Positions 51,243-61,941 of a DNA stretch of 64,000 nt are shown in pieces (positions within the stretch are counted from its first letter, which is position 1; the number at the start of each line of letters is the position of its first letter). The DNA lies in contig JAITQG010000003.1 of NCBI GenBank assembly GCA_031289015.1, positions 1 through 64,000 on the forward strand, read 5' to 3'. Below the pieces are notes generated by a model that saw only the letters and a program-made list of their open reading frames with translations, made no database searches and was not told where the DNA came from. The DNA is from Lactobacillaceae bacterium (GTDB taxonomy: Bacteria > Bacillota > Bacilli > Lactobacillales > Lactobacillaceae). A program made the position numbers and the translations under genes.

Positions 51243-52580
51243 TTAAAGCTTAGTATTAACAGCCTCCAAAGCCGTAGCCCCAACGAAATTAATGGGCTGC
51301 GTGAAATTAGGTTGGAAGAAAAAGTCCGCCATAGCTAAATCATCAATCGTCATCTGATTTTGAATCGCCAATGACACCACATTCGCCGCCTGACTAATAT
51401 CATGTTGTGACATAAAGGCCGCCCCCAGAATGCGTCGGCTGTGCTTATCCCAAGTCAATGTCGACAACACCTTGGTTGTTGTTAACATAAAGTCGGGCCG
51501 ATAATCTTCTTCATACACCGTTTCCACGGCATCAATGTTTGCGGCTTTGGCACTGGCTAAATTCAGCCCGGTTGCCGCCATTGCATTCCCGTATAATTCA
51601 ACGGCCGAAGTGGCTTGTGTACCTTTATAAGCAAGTTGATGGCCACACAAATTCTTGGCAACCAACATTCCTTGGCGAATCGCATTAGTGGCCAAGGGAA
51701 TATATGCGTTTTCTTGCGTTGGTGTGTAATAAATCGTGGTCGCATCCCCAGCAGCAAAGACATCTGGTTGGCTAGTTTCCATGTATTCATTGGTCAAAAT
51801 CGCCCCATTTGGCATCATGGCAAGTTGGCCCGCAAATAAATCGGTGTTAGGCAAAAAACCAATTCCAAGCATGACCACGTCGGCTTCATAAGTGCCTTTG
51901 TCAGTTGTGACCGTAATTCCGTCTGCAGTGTCAGTAAAGCTTTGCACCATTTGACCCAAGGCTAATTGGACATTGTGTTGCGTATAAGCAGCTTCAATCC
52001 GCTCAGTCATCACTGGGCTGAAGTTTTTAGGCAAGACCCGATCCATCCCGTCAATTAAAGTGACTTGCTTGTCATTGAGTGAAAATTGTTCGGCGATTTC
52101 AGCTCCGATGTAACCAGCGCCAATGACGATGACGCGCTTGACTTGGTCGGCGACGGCTTTAATCCGATTGGCGTCTTCCCATGATTTAACCAGATAAATT
52201 TTATCGCTGTTGATACCAGGAATATTTGGAATAATCGGCTTTGAGCCAGTCGTGAGCACAATTTTGTCAAAGATGGCGGTCTCAAGTTGCTCCGTCAATA
52301 AATTCTTGTAGCGAATAGTTTTATTAGTCAAATCCGCACTAATTACTTCGTGTTGCATTTTGACATTGATGCCTTGTGCAGTTAACGATTCTGGTGTCGC
52401 ATAAAACATGCGTTGCGCATCCGAGACGTGATGACCCACCCACAGGGCAATCCCACACGACAAAAATGAGACGGTCGTGTTTTTTTCGAAAATGGTGATA
52501 GTGGCATCTGGATATTCAGCCTTAATCTGTGTGGCCGCAATCGTACCGGCGTGTGTACTTCCAATAATAGCAACGTTCAT
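51243..52580 (-). CDS. nox: NADH oxidase / CoA-disulfide reductase family
   Basis: IIGSTHAGTIAATQI; SFLSCGIALWVG; AAGDATTIYYTPT; start at 52580. Confidence 0.9.
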   Translation of the reverse strand: MNVAIIGSTHAGTIAATQIKAEYPDATITIFEKNTTVSFLSCGIALWVGHHVSDAQRMFYATPESLTAQGINVKMQHEVISADLTNKTIRYKNLLTEQLETAIFDKIVLTTGSKPIIPNIPGINSDKIYLVKSWEDANRIKAVADQVKRVIVIGAGYIGAEIAEQFSLNDKQVTLIDGMDRVLPKNFSPVMTERIEAAYTQHNVQLALGQMVQSFTDTADGITVTTDKGTYEADVVMLGIGFLPNTDLFAGQLAMMPNGAILTNEYMETSQPDVFAAGDATTIYYTPTQENAYIPLATNAIRQGMLVAKNLCGHQLAYKGTQATSAVELYGNAMAATGLNLASAKAANIDAVETVYEEDYRPDFMLTTTKVLSTLTWDKHSRRILGAAFMSQHDISQAANVVSLAIQNQMTIDDLAMADFFFQPNFTQPINFVGATALEAVNTKL

Positions 52581-52816
52581 TATAAAATCCCCCCAAGATT
52601 CTTTGAAATGTGATTTTAGTTGGTATATAAATTTGTATACGGTGTAAACAAAGTTCATAATATTTCAGCTAAAATCACATAGTTAATTATTTCACAAAAT
52701 ATAGCTTAGCACATTTTATTAACTATTTGTACATGGAATTTGAATTTGGGATTGTTGAGAACAAATGGAGCTTAATTTGGTATAGTGGAGTTAGAAATAT
52801 TTTATGGAGAAAGCTT

Positions 52817-53401
52817 ATGACTAATAATTCAATGATTCATAAAATTACCAATAAATTCAAACACGTCAAGCATAAATTTAAGCGGCCGTACGTGCCGACA
52901 ACCACGCCTGATGAAGTCAAAGCAGCGAATGAATTAAAAAGTTTAGTGGCGACTGATTTAGCTGATTACATTTATGTTGATGCTAATTATGATGTTAATT
53001 CTGGGTTGGGCGTTGGTGCGTATGTTAGTTTGGCGGCAACTGGACCGGCCCAACAAAATGTGCATGTGGCCACTGGCTATAGTTCACAATTAGAAATTAG
53101 CTTGTTGACCTTGATTGATGCTTTGAATTCAGTGCCATTAGAAGTGCGGCAAGCTAAAAATGTTGCGGTGGTCTTAACGAATGTCGATGTGGTTAAGGCA
53201 TTTAATGATTTTTCAATGCTGGCTAAGCGGGTCGAAACTTTGGATGAACGGGTCTCAACTGATCGGTTACAAGCGCAATTAGTGGAACTGACCATCACGT
53301 TTAGGTCATTACGTATGTCAGTTGCCATGCCACACGAAGCCGCATTTACGCAATTATTACAAACTAAAATTACGCGCATTAAAAAGGCGCATAAAGAATA
53401 G
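52817..53401 (+). CDS. Hypothetical protein, possibly a divergent RNase H-fold protein
   Basis: YIYVDANYDVNSGLGVGAYVSL..QLEISLLTLIDAL..VLTNVDVVKAF spacing; basic N-terminus. Confidence 0.5.
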   Translation: MTNNSMIHKITNKFKHVKHKFKRPYVPTTTPDEVKAANELKSLVATDLADYIYVDANYDVNSGLGVGAYVSLAATGPAQQNVHVATGYSSQLEISLLTLIDALNSVPLEVRQAKNVAVVLTNVDVVKAFNDFSMLAKRVETLDERVSTDRLQAQLVELTITFRSLRMSVAMPHEAAFTQLLQTKITRIKKAHKE

Positions 53402-53410
53402 GAAGCAGTT

Positions 53411-53908
53411 ATGTGGAAGCATTTCATCTGGATTAGTATCTTGCTCATCATTATTATTTTTATCATTGTGATGACCATTATTCGCCGGATCGGTCGGCGA
53501 CAAACGGAAAAACGCATCATCGCTTCACAACAAGTTGTTAATCACGCGATGCAAACCGTGATGCCGGATTTACAAGCAAATTTGCGACTATTACCGATTG
53601 AGCGGGTGAATTCAACTTTAGTCGCGAATATTTGGGGGCATGATGTGATGGCGTTTGAATTTCAATTTGATTACGTTGATAAAATTGAGGTGGCCAAAAT
53701 CACTGAACAATTGAGCGGTGCGCTGACTAGGTATGCTGATCAACAGCACTTGGTTAGTACGTCAACTGAAGATGCCGCACTGATGCCGACTGATGTTTGG
53801 TACGATGCGATTAAACCGATTGTGCATTTTGATATTGCCTATTTAGTCAATGCACAAACGGCGGCTTATATTCGTGATTTACGCCTGTTAAACCAACCAA
53901 TTCAATAA
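53411..53908 (+). CDS. Hypothetical membrane-anchored protein
   Basis: Single N-terminal TM; close behind previous gene. Confidence 0.6.
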   Translation: MWKHFIWISILLIIIIFIIVMTIIRRIGRRQTEKRIIASQQVVNHAMQTVMPDLQANLRLLPIERVNSTLVANIWGHDVMAFEFQFDYVDKIEVAKITEQLSGALTRYADQQHLVSTSTEDAALMPTDVWYDAIKPIVHFDIAYLVNAQTAAYIRDLRLLNQPIQ

Positions 53909-53964
53909 GGCTTAAATTTGCTATACTAGTATGTAATCAATAACCTTAACAGTTAGGAGTTAAA

Positions 53965-54567
53965 ATGATGTATTTAATGAAAGATATTGTGCGGGATCCA
54001 GATGCGGTTTTACGTGCTCAAGCCGCAAAAGTTGAATTTCCATTGACTGAAGATGACAAAAAAGCCATGGCCAGCATGATGGAATATTTGGTGATTAGCC
54101 AAGATGAAGAAGAAAACGAAAAATATGGGTTACGACCTGGCGTTGGTCTTGCAGCGCCGCAAGTTGGGATTTCAAAGCAATATTCTGCCGTGTTAATTCC
54201 AAATGACGATGTTGAAGAACTCGATGATGCGGCTTATGAGGCCTTAGAAGAAGATGATTTATATTTCTTTAAAGGGGTAATTATCAATCCTGTCATCACG
54301 CGCCAATCGGTTAAACAGACCGCGTTAACGATGGGCGAAGGGTGCTTGTCAGTTGATGAGGATCAACCTGGTTATGTTCCACGCGCATACCGCATTACGG
54401 TTAAATATCAAGATGAAACCGGGGCAAGCCACGAATTGAAGCTTGAGGGTTACCCAGCGATTGTGTTCCAACATGAAATTGATCACTTGCATGGTTCGCT
54501 ATATTACGACCACATCAACCATGCCGAGCCTTGGACACAAACTGATAACACACACTATATTGGGTAG
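53965..54567 (+). CDS. def: Peptide deformylase
   Basis: GVGLAAPQVG, EGCLSV, QHEIDHLHG. Confidence 0.97.
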   Translation: MMYLMKDIVRDPDAVLRAQAAKVEFPLTEDDKKAMASMMEYLVISQDEEENEKYGLRPGVGLAAPQVGISKQYSAVLIPNDDVEELDDAAYEALEEDDLYFFKGVIINPVITRQSVKQTALTMGEGCLSVDEDQPGYVPRAYRITVKYQDETGASHELKLEGYPAIVFQHEIDHLHGSLYYDHINHAEPWTQTDNTHYIG

Positions 54568-54572
54568 GGTTA

Positions 54573-54857
54573 ATGGCAGCAGATAAAAATTTTAATTATC
54601 CCTTGCTTGACGGCTGGGATACCAATGATATTACCAAGGTGAGTGCCTTGTACTCGGCAGTAGCAAGCGCATATGAAACTGGGATCGAAGTTCAAAGCTT
54701 ATTGGATATCTACCAGGCGTTTTTGCTAGTCGTGCCAAGTAAAGGTGAGCAAAAACAGCTCGATCGCGTCTTTCAAGCTGAATCAGGGTATAGCATTTAC
54801 AAAACAATCCAAGCTGCCAAAGCCACGACCAGTAGAAAGTTGACCATGGTGAATTAA
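54573..54857 (+). CDS. UPF0223 family protein
   Basis: NFNYPLLDGWDTNDITKVSALYSAV.. Confidence 0.85.
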   Translation: MAADKNFNYPLLDGWDTNDITKVSALYSAVASAYETGIEVQSLLDIYQAFLLVVPSKGEQKQLDRVFQAESGYSIYKTIQAAKATTSRKLTMVN

Positions 54858-55636
54858 TGGATGCAGTAAAATTAGCACGCTTAGATCAAACGGTGATGGA
54901 CTGGTTAGCCGAGATGCAAGCCAATGTGATGACACGCATTGACCAACGCATGTCGATTGAAACCAAGGCCAATGAACGTGATTTAGTCACCAACGTCGAT
55001 CGTGAAACCGAACAGTTTTACGTAAAAATGATTCGTCGGTTTGACCCACAAGCCAAAATTTTAGGTGAAGAGGGCTTTGGTGATAGTGTCAAAAATATGG
55101 ATGGGCACGTTTGGTTTGTCGATCCGATTGACGGCACGATGAATTTTGTTAAACAACATGCCGAATTTGCGAGCATGTTAGCTTATTTTGAAGATGGGCA
55201 ACCAGTGATGGCATGGATTATGGATGTGGCTAGCTCAGAAATTGTGCATGGTGGGCCTGAATATGGCGTCTTTTTGAACGACAAGCAAATTACCACGCCA
55301 CCCAATTTAGGATTGGCAGATGGGTTATTGAATTTATCGGGGGCCCGCTTATTATATGAAGAACACGGTTTTCCTGAATTAGCGAAAGCCGCGTTAGGGT
55401 ATCGGGTGTATGGTTCAGCTGGCATTTCATTCCTGCGTGTTTTAACGGGGCGGGCCGTTGGATACGCGAGCTATATGAAACCGTGGGATTTTGCCGCGGG
55501 GGTCGTCTTGAGTTCGGCGTTAGGATTAATGACCGGTACCATTGACGGGAAGCCTATAAATATGTTATCATCTTCGGTAGTTCTAGCTGCAACAAATAAT
55601 GCATATAACGACATTATGGCAATTGAGCTTCGGTAA
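54857..55636 (+). CDS. Inositol monophosphatase family protein
   Basis: ILGEEGFGD, VDPIDGTMNFV, KPWDFAAGVVLSS. Confidence 0.95.
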   Translation: MDAVKLARLDQTVMDWLAEMQANVMTRIDQRMSIETKANERDLVTNVDRETEQFYVKMIRRFDPQAKILGEEGFGDSVKNMDGHVWFVDPIDGTMNFVKQHAEFASMLAYFEDGQPVMAWIMDVASSEIVHGGPEYGVFLNDKQITTPPNLGLADGLLNLSGARLLYEEHGFPELAKAALGYRVYGSAGISFLRVLTGRAVGYASYMKPWDFAAGVVLSSALGLMTGTIDGKPINMLSSSVVLAATNNAYNDIMAIELR

Positions 55637-55743
55637 AATTGTCGATGTCATCGGCGGGTCGAATTTTCGACTCGTTTTTATACGTTGAAGAGTAGAGAAA
55701 ACGAGATTATAAGTGACGAGTTACGTCTTAAGGAGAAAGAATT

Positions 55744-57588
55744 TTGGCAAAGCGCGAAGATATCCGCAACATTGCAATCATTGCCCACGTCGACCATGGT
55801 AAGACTACATTGGTGAACGAATTGTTGAAGCAATCAGACACATTGGACAACCGAGTTGAATTGGGCGATCGTGCCATGGACACGAACGAAATTGAAAAGG
55901 AACGTGGAATCACGATCCTTTCAAAGAACACGGCTGTTAAGATTGGCGACAAGCAAATTAACATCTTGGACACCCCTGGCCACGCGGACTTCGGTGGTGA
56001 AGTTGAACGTATCATGGGCATGGTTGACGGAGTTTTGTTGGTTGTTGATGCCTTTGAAGGTACCATGCCACAAACGCGTTTCGTGTTGAAGAAGGCCTTT
56101 GAACAAGACTTGACACCAATCGTGGTGGTTAACAAGATTGACCGTCCTGGTGCCCGTCCTCAAGAAGTTGTGGATGAAGTGCTTGATTTGTTCATCGAAC
56201 TTGGGGCTGATGAAGAACAATTGGAATTCCCAGTTATCTTCGCATCAGCTATGAACGGAACTTCATCATTGGATCCTGACATTGCAACGCAAGAACACAC
56301 AATGGCCCCAATCTTTGATGCCGTGTTCAAGACTATTCCAGCTCCTGAAGATAATTCTGATGAACCTTTGCAATTCCAAGTTGCGTTGTTGGATTACAAC
56401 GACTTCGTGGGACGTATCGGAATCGGGCGTGTCTTCCGTGGTAAGATCAAGATTGGTGACAATGTTACGGTTTTGAAGTTGGATGGTAAGAAGCAAAACT
56501 TCCGTGTCACTAAGTTGTTTGGTTTCATTGGTATCGACCGAGTTGAAATGGAAGAAGCCCAAGCCGGTGATTTGATTGCCATTTCTGGAATGGAAGACAT
56601 CACGGTTGGTGAAACCGTTACTGATACGGCACATCCTGATGCTTTGCCAGTTTTGCACATTGACGAACCTACTTTGCAAATGACATTCCGTCAAAACGAC
56701 TCGCCCTTTGCTGGTCGTGAAGGAAAGTTTGTTACGGCCCGTCAAATTGAAGATCGTTTGATGCGTCAATTGCATACTGATGTTTCTTTGCGGGTTGACC
56801 AAACTGATCAAGCTGGAGCCTGGTTGGTTTCAGGCCGTGGAGAATTGCACTTGTCAATCTTGATTGAAACGATGCGTCGTGAAGGATTCGAATTGCAAGC
56901 TTCACGTCCCGAAGTTATCTATCGTGATATCGACGGTGTAACTTCAGAACCTTTCGAAGAAGTTTTGATTGACACTCCTGACGAATATACTGGTTCAGTT
57001 ATCGATTCACTTTCACAACGTAAGGGTGAAATGGTTAACATGGAATCAGTTGGGAATGGTCAAACACGTTTGACATTCTTGGCACCTTCACGTGGTTTGA
57101 TTGGCTATGCGACTGAATTCTTGTCAATGACGCGTGGATACGGTATCTACAACCACACGTATGCACAATACAAGGCTGTGATCCGTAACTGGACGCCTGG
57201 TCGTCACAACGGTGCGTTGGTATCAATCACACAAGGGCCTACGACTAACTATGCCATCATGGGTGTTGAAGATCGTGGAACTATGTTCGTTGGTGCCGGT
57301 GTCGAAGTGTATGAAGGTATGATCGTTGGAATGAACTCACGTGACAATGACATCTCAGTCAACGTTACAAAGATGAAGCCACAATCAAACGTGCGTTCAT
57401 CAAACAAGGACCAAACTGCATCAATCAAGACGCCACGGACGATGACGCTTGAAGATTCAATGGAATTCTTGAATGATGACGAATACGTCGAAGTAACGCC
57501 AGAAAACGTCCGGATCCGTAAGCAAATCTTGGTTACGGCCGAACGTGAAAAGGCTGCTAAGCGTCGTAAGGCATCACAAACTGATTAA
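55744..57588 (+). CDS. typA: Ribosome-associated GTPase TypA/BipA
   Basis: AIIAHVDHGKTTLVNELL; DTPGHADFGGEVERIM; TTG start. Confidence 0.97.
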   Translation: MAKREDIRNIAIIAHVDHGKTTLVNELLKQSDTLDNRVELGDRAMDTNEIEKERGITILSKNTAVKIGDKQINILDTPGHADFGGEVERIMGMVDGVLLVVDAFEGTMPQTRFVLKKAFEQDLTPIVVVNKIDRPGARPQEVVDEVLDLFIELGADEEQLEFPVIFASAMNGTSSLDPDIATQEHTMAPIFDAVFKTIPAPEDNSDEPLQFQVALLDYNDFVGRIGIGRVFRGKIKIGDNVTVLKLDGKKQNFRVTKLFGFIGIDRVEMEEAQAGDLIAISGMEDITVGETVTDTAHPDALPVLHIDEPTLQMTFRQNDSPFAGREGKFVTARQIEDRLMRQLHTDVSLRVDQTDQAGAWLVSGRGELHLSILIETMRREGFELQASRPEVIYRDIDGVTSEPFEEVLIDTPDEYTGSVIDSLSQRKGEMVNMESVGNGQTRLTFLAPSRGLIGYATEFLSMTRGYGIYNHTYAQYKAVIRNWTPGRHNGALVSITQGPTTNYAIMGVEDRGTMFVGAGVEVYEGMIVGMNSRDNDISVNVTKMKPQSNVRSSNKDQTASIKTPRTMTLEDSMEFLNDDEYVEVTPENVRIRKQILVTAEREKAAKRRKASQTD

Positions 57589-57685
57589 TCTTAATAAAAC
57601 TTTAAAAGACAACAGCGATTCAGGTGTTGTCTTTTTTTCGTGGTAAACTTAATTAAGCTATTATTTTTTGAAAGTAGGCGTTAAA

Positions 57686-58852
57686 ATGCAAGCCCAACCA
57701 AGATACAACAAAGCTAGTCAGGCAAATGGCTGGCGAAATATTGCCAGTAAATTTCGCAACCTTGATATGGTTGTTTTTTGGCTTGTGTTGGCGCTGATGA
57801 CCGTTGGCGTGGTTGCCGTATATTCTGCCTCGGCTGATATGGCAGGGTCCTCTTTGGGTAAAGTGTTTAAACAGGTTGTGTTTGATGGTGTCGCCATGGT
57901 GACGCTGCTAATGGCCTTTAATCTAAATATTCAGTGGAACAAATCGAATGGCTCAGCCCAACGTTGGTTCTTGTGGATTAGTTTAGGTCTCATGGTGATT
58001 GCGGCCTTTTTCCAACCTATCAATGGTGCCAAAGGCTGGATATCTGCAGGCTGGATTAGTTTTCAACCCGTTGAACTGTTTAAAATCACAAATGTATTGT
58101 GGTTTGCACGCGTTTTATCATTACCTAAAGCCAAAATATTTTCCTTAAAAAATTTAGCTTGGCCACTTTTAGGGTTGGCAATCTTAATTATTTATCCAGA
58201 CTTTGGTGGCATACTCATTAATCTTGGAATCATGAGTATCGTAATCTTAACATCTGGGCTAGCACCAGCAATGGCCACGGTTGTGATATTAACTTCTATG
58301 GGCGTGATATGGTACTTGTTGCCACTTTTGGCCCCCTTTCTACGTGAATTCGGGGGGTATCAAATTGCCCGTTTCTTGGCGTATATCAATCCGTGGGAAT
58401 ACATTCAAACATCGGGTGGTCAAGTTATTAATTCTTATTATGCGATTAGTAATGGTGGGTTATTTGGGCGTGGCTTGGGACAAAGTTTGCAAAAAAATGG
58501 TAATCTACCCGAACCAAATACGGATTTTATTATGGCTGTGGTTGGTGAAGAAGTTGGGGCGATTGTGGTCTTATTGATCGTGTTGGCTGTGTTTGTGATT
58601 ATGTATCGCTTCTGGCGCTTTGGAATGCAAACTAGAAATATGCAATATCGCATGATTTTGTTTGGCATGATGACGTATTTATTTATGCAGGTGATGGTCA
58701 ATCTCGGTGGGGTCGATGGCGCGTTACCAATTACTGGGGTGACGTTCCCCTTTATATCAGCCGGTGGAACCTCGGTGGTCTCGTTGGGACTAGCGTTAGG
58801 AATTGGTTTGAATATTATTCGCTTGATTAAGCAAGAACAACAAAATCAGTAA
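57686..58852 (+). CDS. ftsW: FtsW/RodA/SpoVE-family glycosyltransferase
   Basis: GGLFGRGLGQSLQKNGNLPEPNTDFIMAVVGEE; GVTFPFISAGGTSVVSL. Confidence 0.92.
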   Translation: MQAQPRYNKASQANGWRNIASKFRNLDMVVFWLVLALMTVGVVAVYSASADMAGSSLGKVFKQVVFDGVAMVTLLMAFNLNIQWNKSNGSAQRWFLWISLGLMVIAAFFQPINGAKGWISAGWISFQPVELFKITNVLWFARVLSLPKAKIFSLKNLAWPLLGLAILIIYPDFGGILINLGIMSIVILTSGLAPAMATVVILTSMGVIWYLLPLLAPFLREFGGYQIARFLAYINPWEYIQTSGGQVINSYYAISNGGLFGRGLGQSLQKNGNLPEPNTDFIMAVVGEEVGAIVVLLIVLAVFVIMYRFWRFGMQTRNMQYRMILFGMMTYLFMQVMVNLGGVDGALPITGVTFPFISAGGTSVVSLGLALGIGLNIIRLIKQEQQNQ

Positions 58853-58867
58853 TCAAAAGGAGTTAAC

Positions 58868-59182
58868 ATGACATTTGAATTAATCCCCCGGCGCAGTTTG
58901 TTGGTATACTTACACAATACGCGCCAAGCTCGGCAATTACGGCGCTTTGGCGTGGTTAAATATATTTCTGAAAAAGCCAAGTATGCCGTAATTTATATGA
59001 ATGAAGAAGACATTGAAGTGAAAAAGGCCTTGATTGAACGCTTAGGCTTTGTCGATAAAGTTGTAATTTCAAATTGGCCGGAAGTCGATTCAACCGTTGG
59101 TAGCGATAATGAAACGCTTGAATATGTGGTTGACGCACTTGATTTGCCTGACGAAGAAATTATTTCAGAAGAAGAATTGTAA
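58868..59182 (+). CDS. YlbG-like (DUF2129) protein
   Basis: LIPRRSLLVYLHNTRQARQLRRFGVVKYISEKAKYAVIYMN; ylb cluster synteny. Confidence 0.85.
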   Translation: MTFELIPRRSLLVYLHNTRQARQLRRFGVVKYISEKAKYAVIYMNEEDIEVKKALIERLGFVDKVVISNWPEVDSTVGSDNETLEYVVDALDLPDEEIISEEEL

Positions 59183-59203
59183 AACGCTAGTGAGGGATTT
59201 GGG

Positions 59204-59767
59204 ATGCGGATTGTAAGTGGTGAATATGGTGGTCGACCGCTCAAGGCGGTGCCAGGCGATGCGACGAGGCCAACGACTGATAAGGTTAAGGAAGCGATTT
59301 TTAGCATGATCGGTCCGTATTTTGATGGCGGTAATTCACTTGATTTATACGCCGGTTCAGGGGGCTTGAGCATTGAAGGGGTGTCTAGAGGCCTCGAGCA
59401 TGCTGTCTTGGTGGACCGTCAATTTGCGGCCATAAAAACCATTAATGACAACATTGCGATTACAAAGGATCCTACTAAATTTACCGTAATCAAAGCGACA
59501 GCGGACAATGCGATTCAACGATTGATTGGACATGTCCCCTTTGACGTTTTGTATTTCGATCCACCTTATGCCAAACAGACCATTGTGGCGGATTTAGCTA
59601 AGTTGGCAACGGCTAATTTAATTGCACCAGACGCCTTAATTGTCGCTGAGACGGATCAAAATGCTAATTTACCAGCTGATTTAGCTGGTTATACCTTATT
59701 AAAACAAAAAGATTATGGCATTACCGTTGTCACGATCTATCAATACGGAGGTCCACATCATGAGTAA
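59204..59767 (+). CDS. rsmD: 16S rRNA (guanine966-N2)-methyltransferase
   Basis: MRIVSGEYGGRPLKAV; YAGSGGLSIEGVSRG; FDPPYA. Confidence 0.95.
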   Translation: MRIVSGEYGGRPLKAVPGDATRPTTDKVKEAIFSMIGPYFDGGNSLDLYAGSGGLSIEGVSRGLEHAVLVDRQFAAIKTINDNIAITKDPTKFTVIKATADNAIQRLIGHVPFDVLYFDPPYAKQTIVADLAKLATANLIAPDALIVAETDQNANLPADLAGYTLLKQKDYGITVVTIYQYGGPHHE

Positions 59768-60254
59768 AGTTTTATTCCCAGGTAGTTTTGATCCATTTAC
59801 AAATGGGCATTTAGATATTGTGCGCCGGGCAGCCTTACTTTTTGATGAAGTGATTGTCGGGGTCGGGACCAATACGTTCAAAAAATACTTATTTTCAACG
59901 CCTGAAAAAATTGAGTTAATCAATGCGGCGGTTAAAGAAGCACAAATTAATAATGTGTCGGTGCAAGCATTAACCGGCTTAACAATTGATTTTGCAAATG
60001 AAGTGGGCGCTAAGACGATTGTGCGTGGCTTACGAAATGAAGCTGACTATCTCTATGAACGTGATATTGCCGATATGAATGCGCGGTTGGGCCAAGTCGA
60101 AACGATTTTTTTGATGGCCAATCCGGCTAATCAAAATATTTCGAGTTCGATGCTCAAAGAATATGCGACATTTGGCGCTGATATTTCTGCTTTGGTGCCC
60201 GCCCCAGTCTATGCGGCGATTCATGCAAAATTTACCGATGATCATAAAAATTAG
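59760..60254 (+). CDS. coaD: Phosphopantetheine adenylyltransferase
   Basis: LFPGSFDPFTNGHLDIVRRAA. Confidence 0.97.
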   Translation: MSKVLFPGSFDPFTNGHLDIVRRAALLFDEVIVGVGTNTFKKYLFSTPEKIELINAAVKEAQINNVSVQALTGLTIDFANEVGAKTIVRGLRNEADYLYERDIADMNARLGQVETIFLMANPANQNISSSMLKEYATFGADISALVPAPVYAAIHAKFTDDHKN

Positions 60255-60268
60255 CCACGAAAGGTCAG

Positions 60269-61336
60269 ATGAAAATGAAGCCAAATAAAATGCCCTTAAC
60301 AAAACGAATTTTAAAAACGACGGGCATTGTGTTCTTGCTTGCTTTCGTGTTGAGTTTAATTGTGCCCTTACCCGTGTATGTTGAAGCACCAGGCATGGCT
60401 GCGGGCTTGCAAAAATACATTAAAATTGATGGTAAAAAGCCTAAAATTGATGGGCAGTTTATGATTACTTCCGTCTATATTTGGAAGGTGAATGGCATGG
60501 GCGCTATCATGGCGGCTTTGAATCCGACGCAAGATTTATTGACCGCAAGTGAAGCAAACGGCGGTACCACTAGTGAAAATAGTGCCCGCTTGAATCAAGT
60601 GTATATGGAAACGGCGGTTAATGAAGCCAAAGCGGTGGCATTTAAGAAAGCCAATGTGCCATTTGAACGTGATTTTAAAGGCATCTATGTCATGGGGATT
60701 CAGGATAATTCGAATTTCAAAAAATATCTACATTTAGGTGATACAGTGACCAAAATTGATGGCAAACAACTTGAAAGTGCTGCTAAGATGCAAAAGTATA
60801 TACGTAAGCACAAAGTTGGCGCCAAATTAACGCTGGATTACACACATGACGATCAACAACATCAAGCGACCGCTAAAACGGTTGGGTTACTTGGCTTGCA
60901 TGATACAGCCGGCATCGGGATTGCATTGACTGACAATGTGGATATGAAATCAGACATCCATGTCATTGCTAATATGGGTGATATGGGTGGCCCATCAGGG
61001 GGCTTGATGTTCTCATTGGAAATGTATGATGCATTGGCGCCGATTAATTTGGCGAATGGCCGCAAAATAGCTGGGACAGGCACAATTGATGCAAAAGGCA
61101 ATGTTGGTGAAATTGGCGGGATTGATAAAAAAATCCTGGCTGCCAAAAACAGTGGCGCCCAAATATTCTTTGCACCGTATGTCAAGCCAACTAAAAAGAT
61201 TTTGAAATACGAAGAAAAGCATATGACTAATTATCAATTAGCTAAAGCCACGGCCAAAAAATATGCGCCAAATTTGAAGGTTGTGCCAGTGAAAACGTTT
61301 AATGAAGCGGTCAAATATTTAGAAACACATCGTTAA
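60269..61336 (+). CDS. YlbL/SepM-like PDZ and Lon-type S16 protease
   Basis: PDZ region; GGPSGGLMFSLEMYDAL; AGTGTIDAKGNVGEIGGIDKKI. Confidence 0.93.
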   Translation: MKMKPNKMPLTKRILKTTGIVFLLAFVLSLIVPLPVYVEAPGMAAGLQKYIKIDGKKPKIDGQFMITSVYIWKVNGMGAIMAALNPTQDLLTASEANGGTTSENSARLNQVYMETAVNEAKAVAFKKANVPFERDFKGIYVMGIQDNSNFKKYLHLGDTVTKIDGKQLESAAKMQKYIRKHKVGAKLTLDYTHDDQQHQATAKTVGLLGLHDTAGIGIALTDNVDMKSDIHVIANMGDMGGPSGGLMFSLEMYDALAPINLANGRKIAGTGTIDAKGNVGEIGGIDKKILAAKNSGAQIFFAPYVKPTKKILKYEEKHMTNYQLAKATAKKYAPNLKVVPVKTFNEAVKYLETHR

Positions 61337-61361
61337 TTTGTTGAAAGTGAGGTGGGTACAC

Positions 61362-61940
61362 ATGACCAAAAGTCGCTTAGAAGCCTTTAGTGATGGCGTA
61401 TTTGCCATTATTATCACAATTATGGTGTTAGATATTAAGCTCCCTGCCACAGGTGATCTATCAGCCGTTTTTACGCCTGAATGGTTAGCTGCTTTCTTCG
61501 CTTATATTACGAGTTATATTCTAGTGACTAGTTTTTGGGTTAGTCACCATAAAATTATTTATCATCTTGAAAAAGTTGATACTGGGATTTTATGGTTAAA
61601 TTCATTTACCTTGTTTCCAATCTCATTAATTCCATTTGCTGCTGACTGGTTTGGTAATTTTCCAAACAAAATGGCCCCCAGCATGACGTACGGATTATTG
61701 TATGTTTTGACGGTCTTTGCGTTGTTTATGTTGAATCGTGGGGTCATGCAACGGATGCCAATTGAGCGTGCAAAAAAACTCAAACCTTATAACGCCCGAC
61801 GCGGTGGGATGATTGTGATGGGGCTAATTGGCACTGGCTTAGCATATTTTTGGCCACCGATTACAGGATTTATGATTCTCGGCTTTACGGGGCTGTGGAT
61901 TGTCTGGGCGTTAATCACCCACAAATTTAGCGAGCAATAA
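61362..61940 (+). CDS. TMEM175/DUF1211-family integral membrane protein
   Basis: MTKSRLEAFSDGVFAIIITIMVLDIKLP (FSDGVFAI filter motif). Confidence 0.9.
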   Translation: MTKSRLEAFSDGVFAIIITIMVLDIKLPATGDLSAVFTPEWLAAFFAYITSYILVTSFWVSHHKIIYHLEKVDTGILWLNSFTLFPISLIPFAADWFGNFPNKMAPSMTYGLLYVLTVFALFMLNRGVMQRMPIERAKKLKPYNARRGGMIVMGLIGTGLAYFWPPITGFMILGFTGLWIVWALITHKFSEQ

Positions 61941-61941
61941 G

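Noticed and set aside
56266-56811. Long antisense ORFs inside typA and other housekeeping genes
   Set aside because: Typical shadow ORFs opposite highly biased codons; no independent signals.
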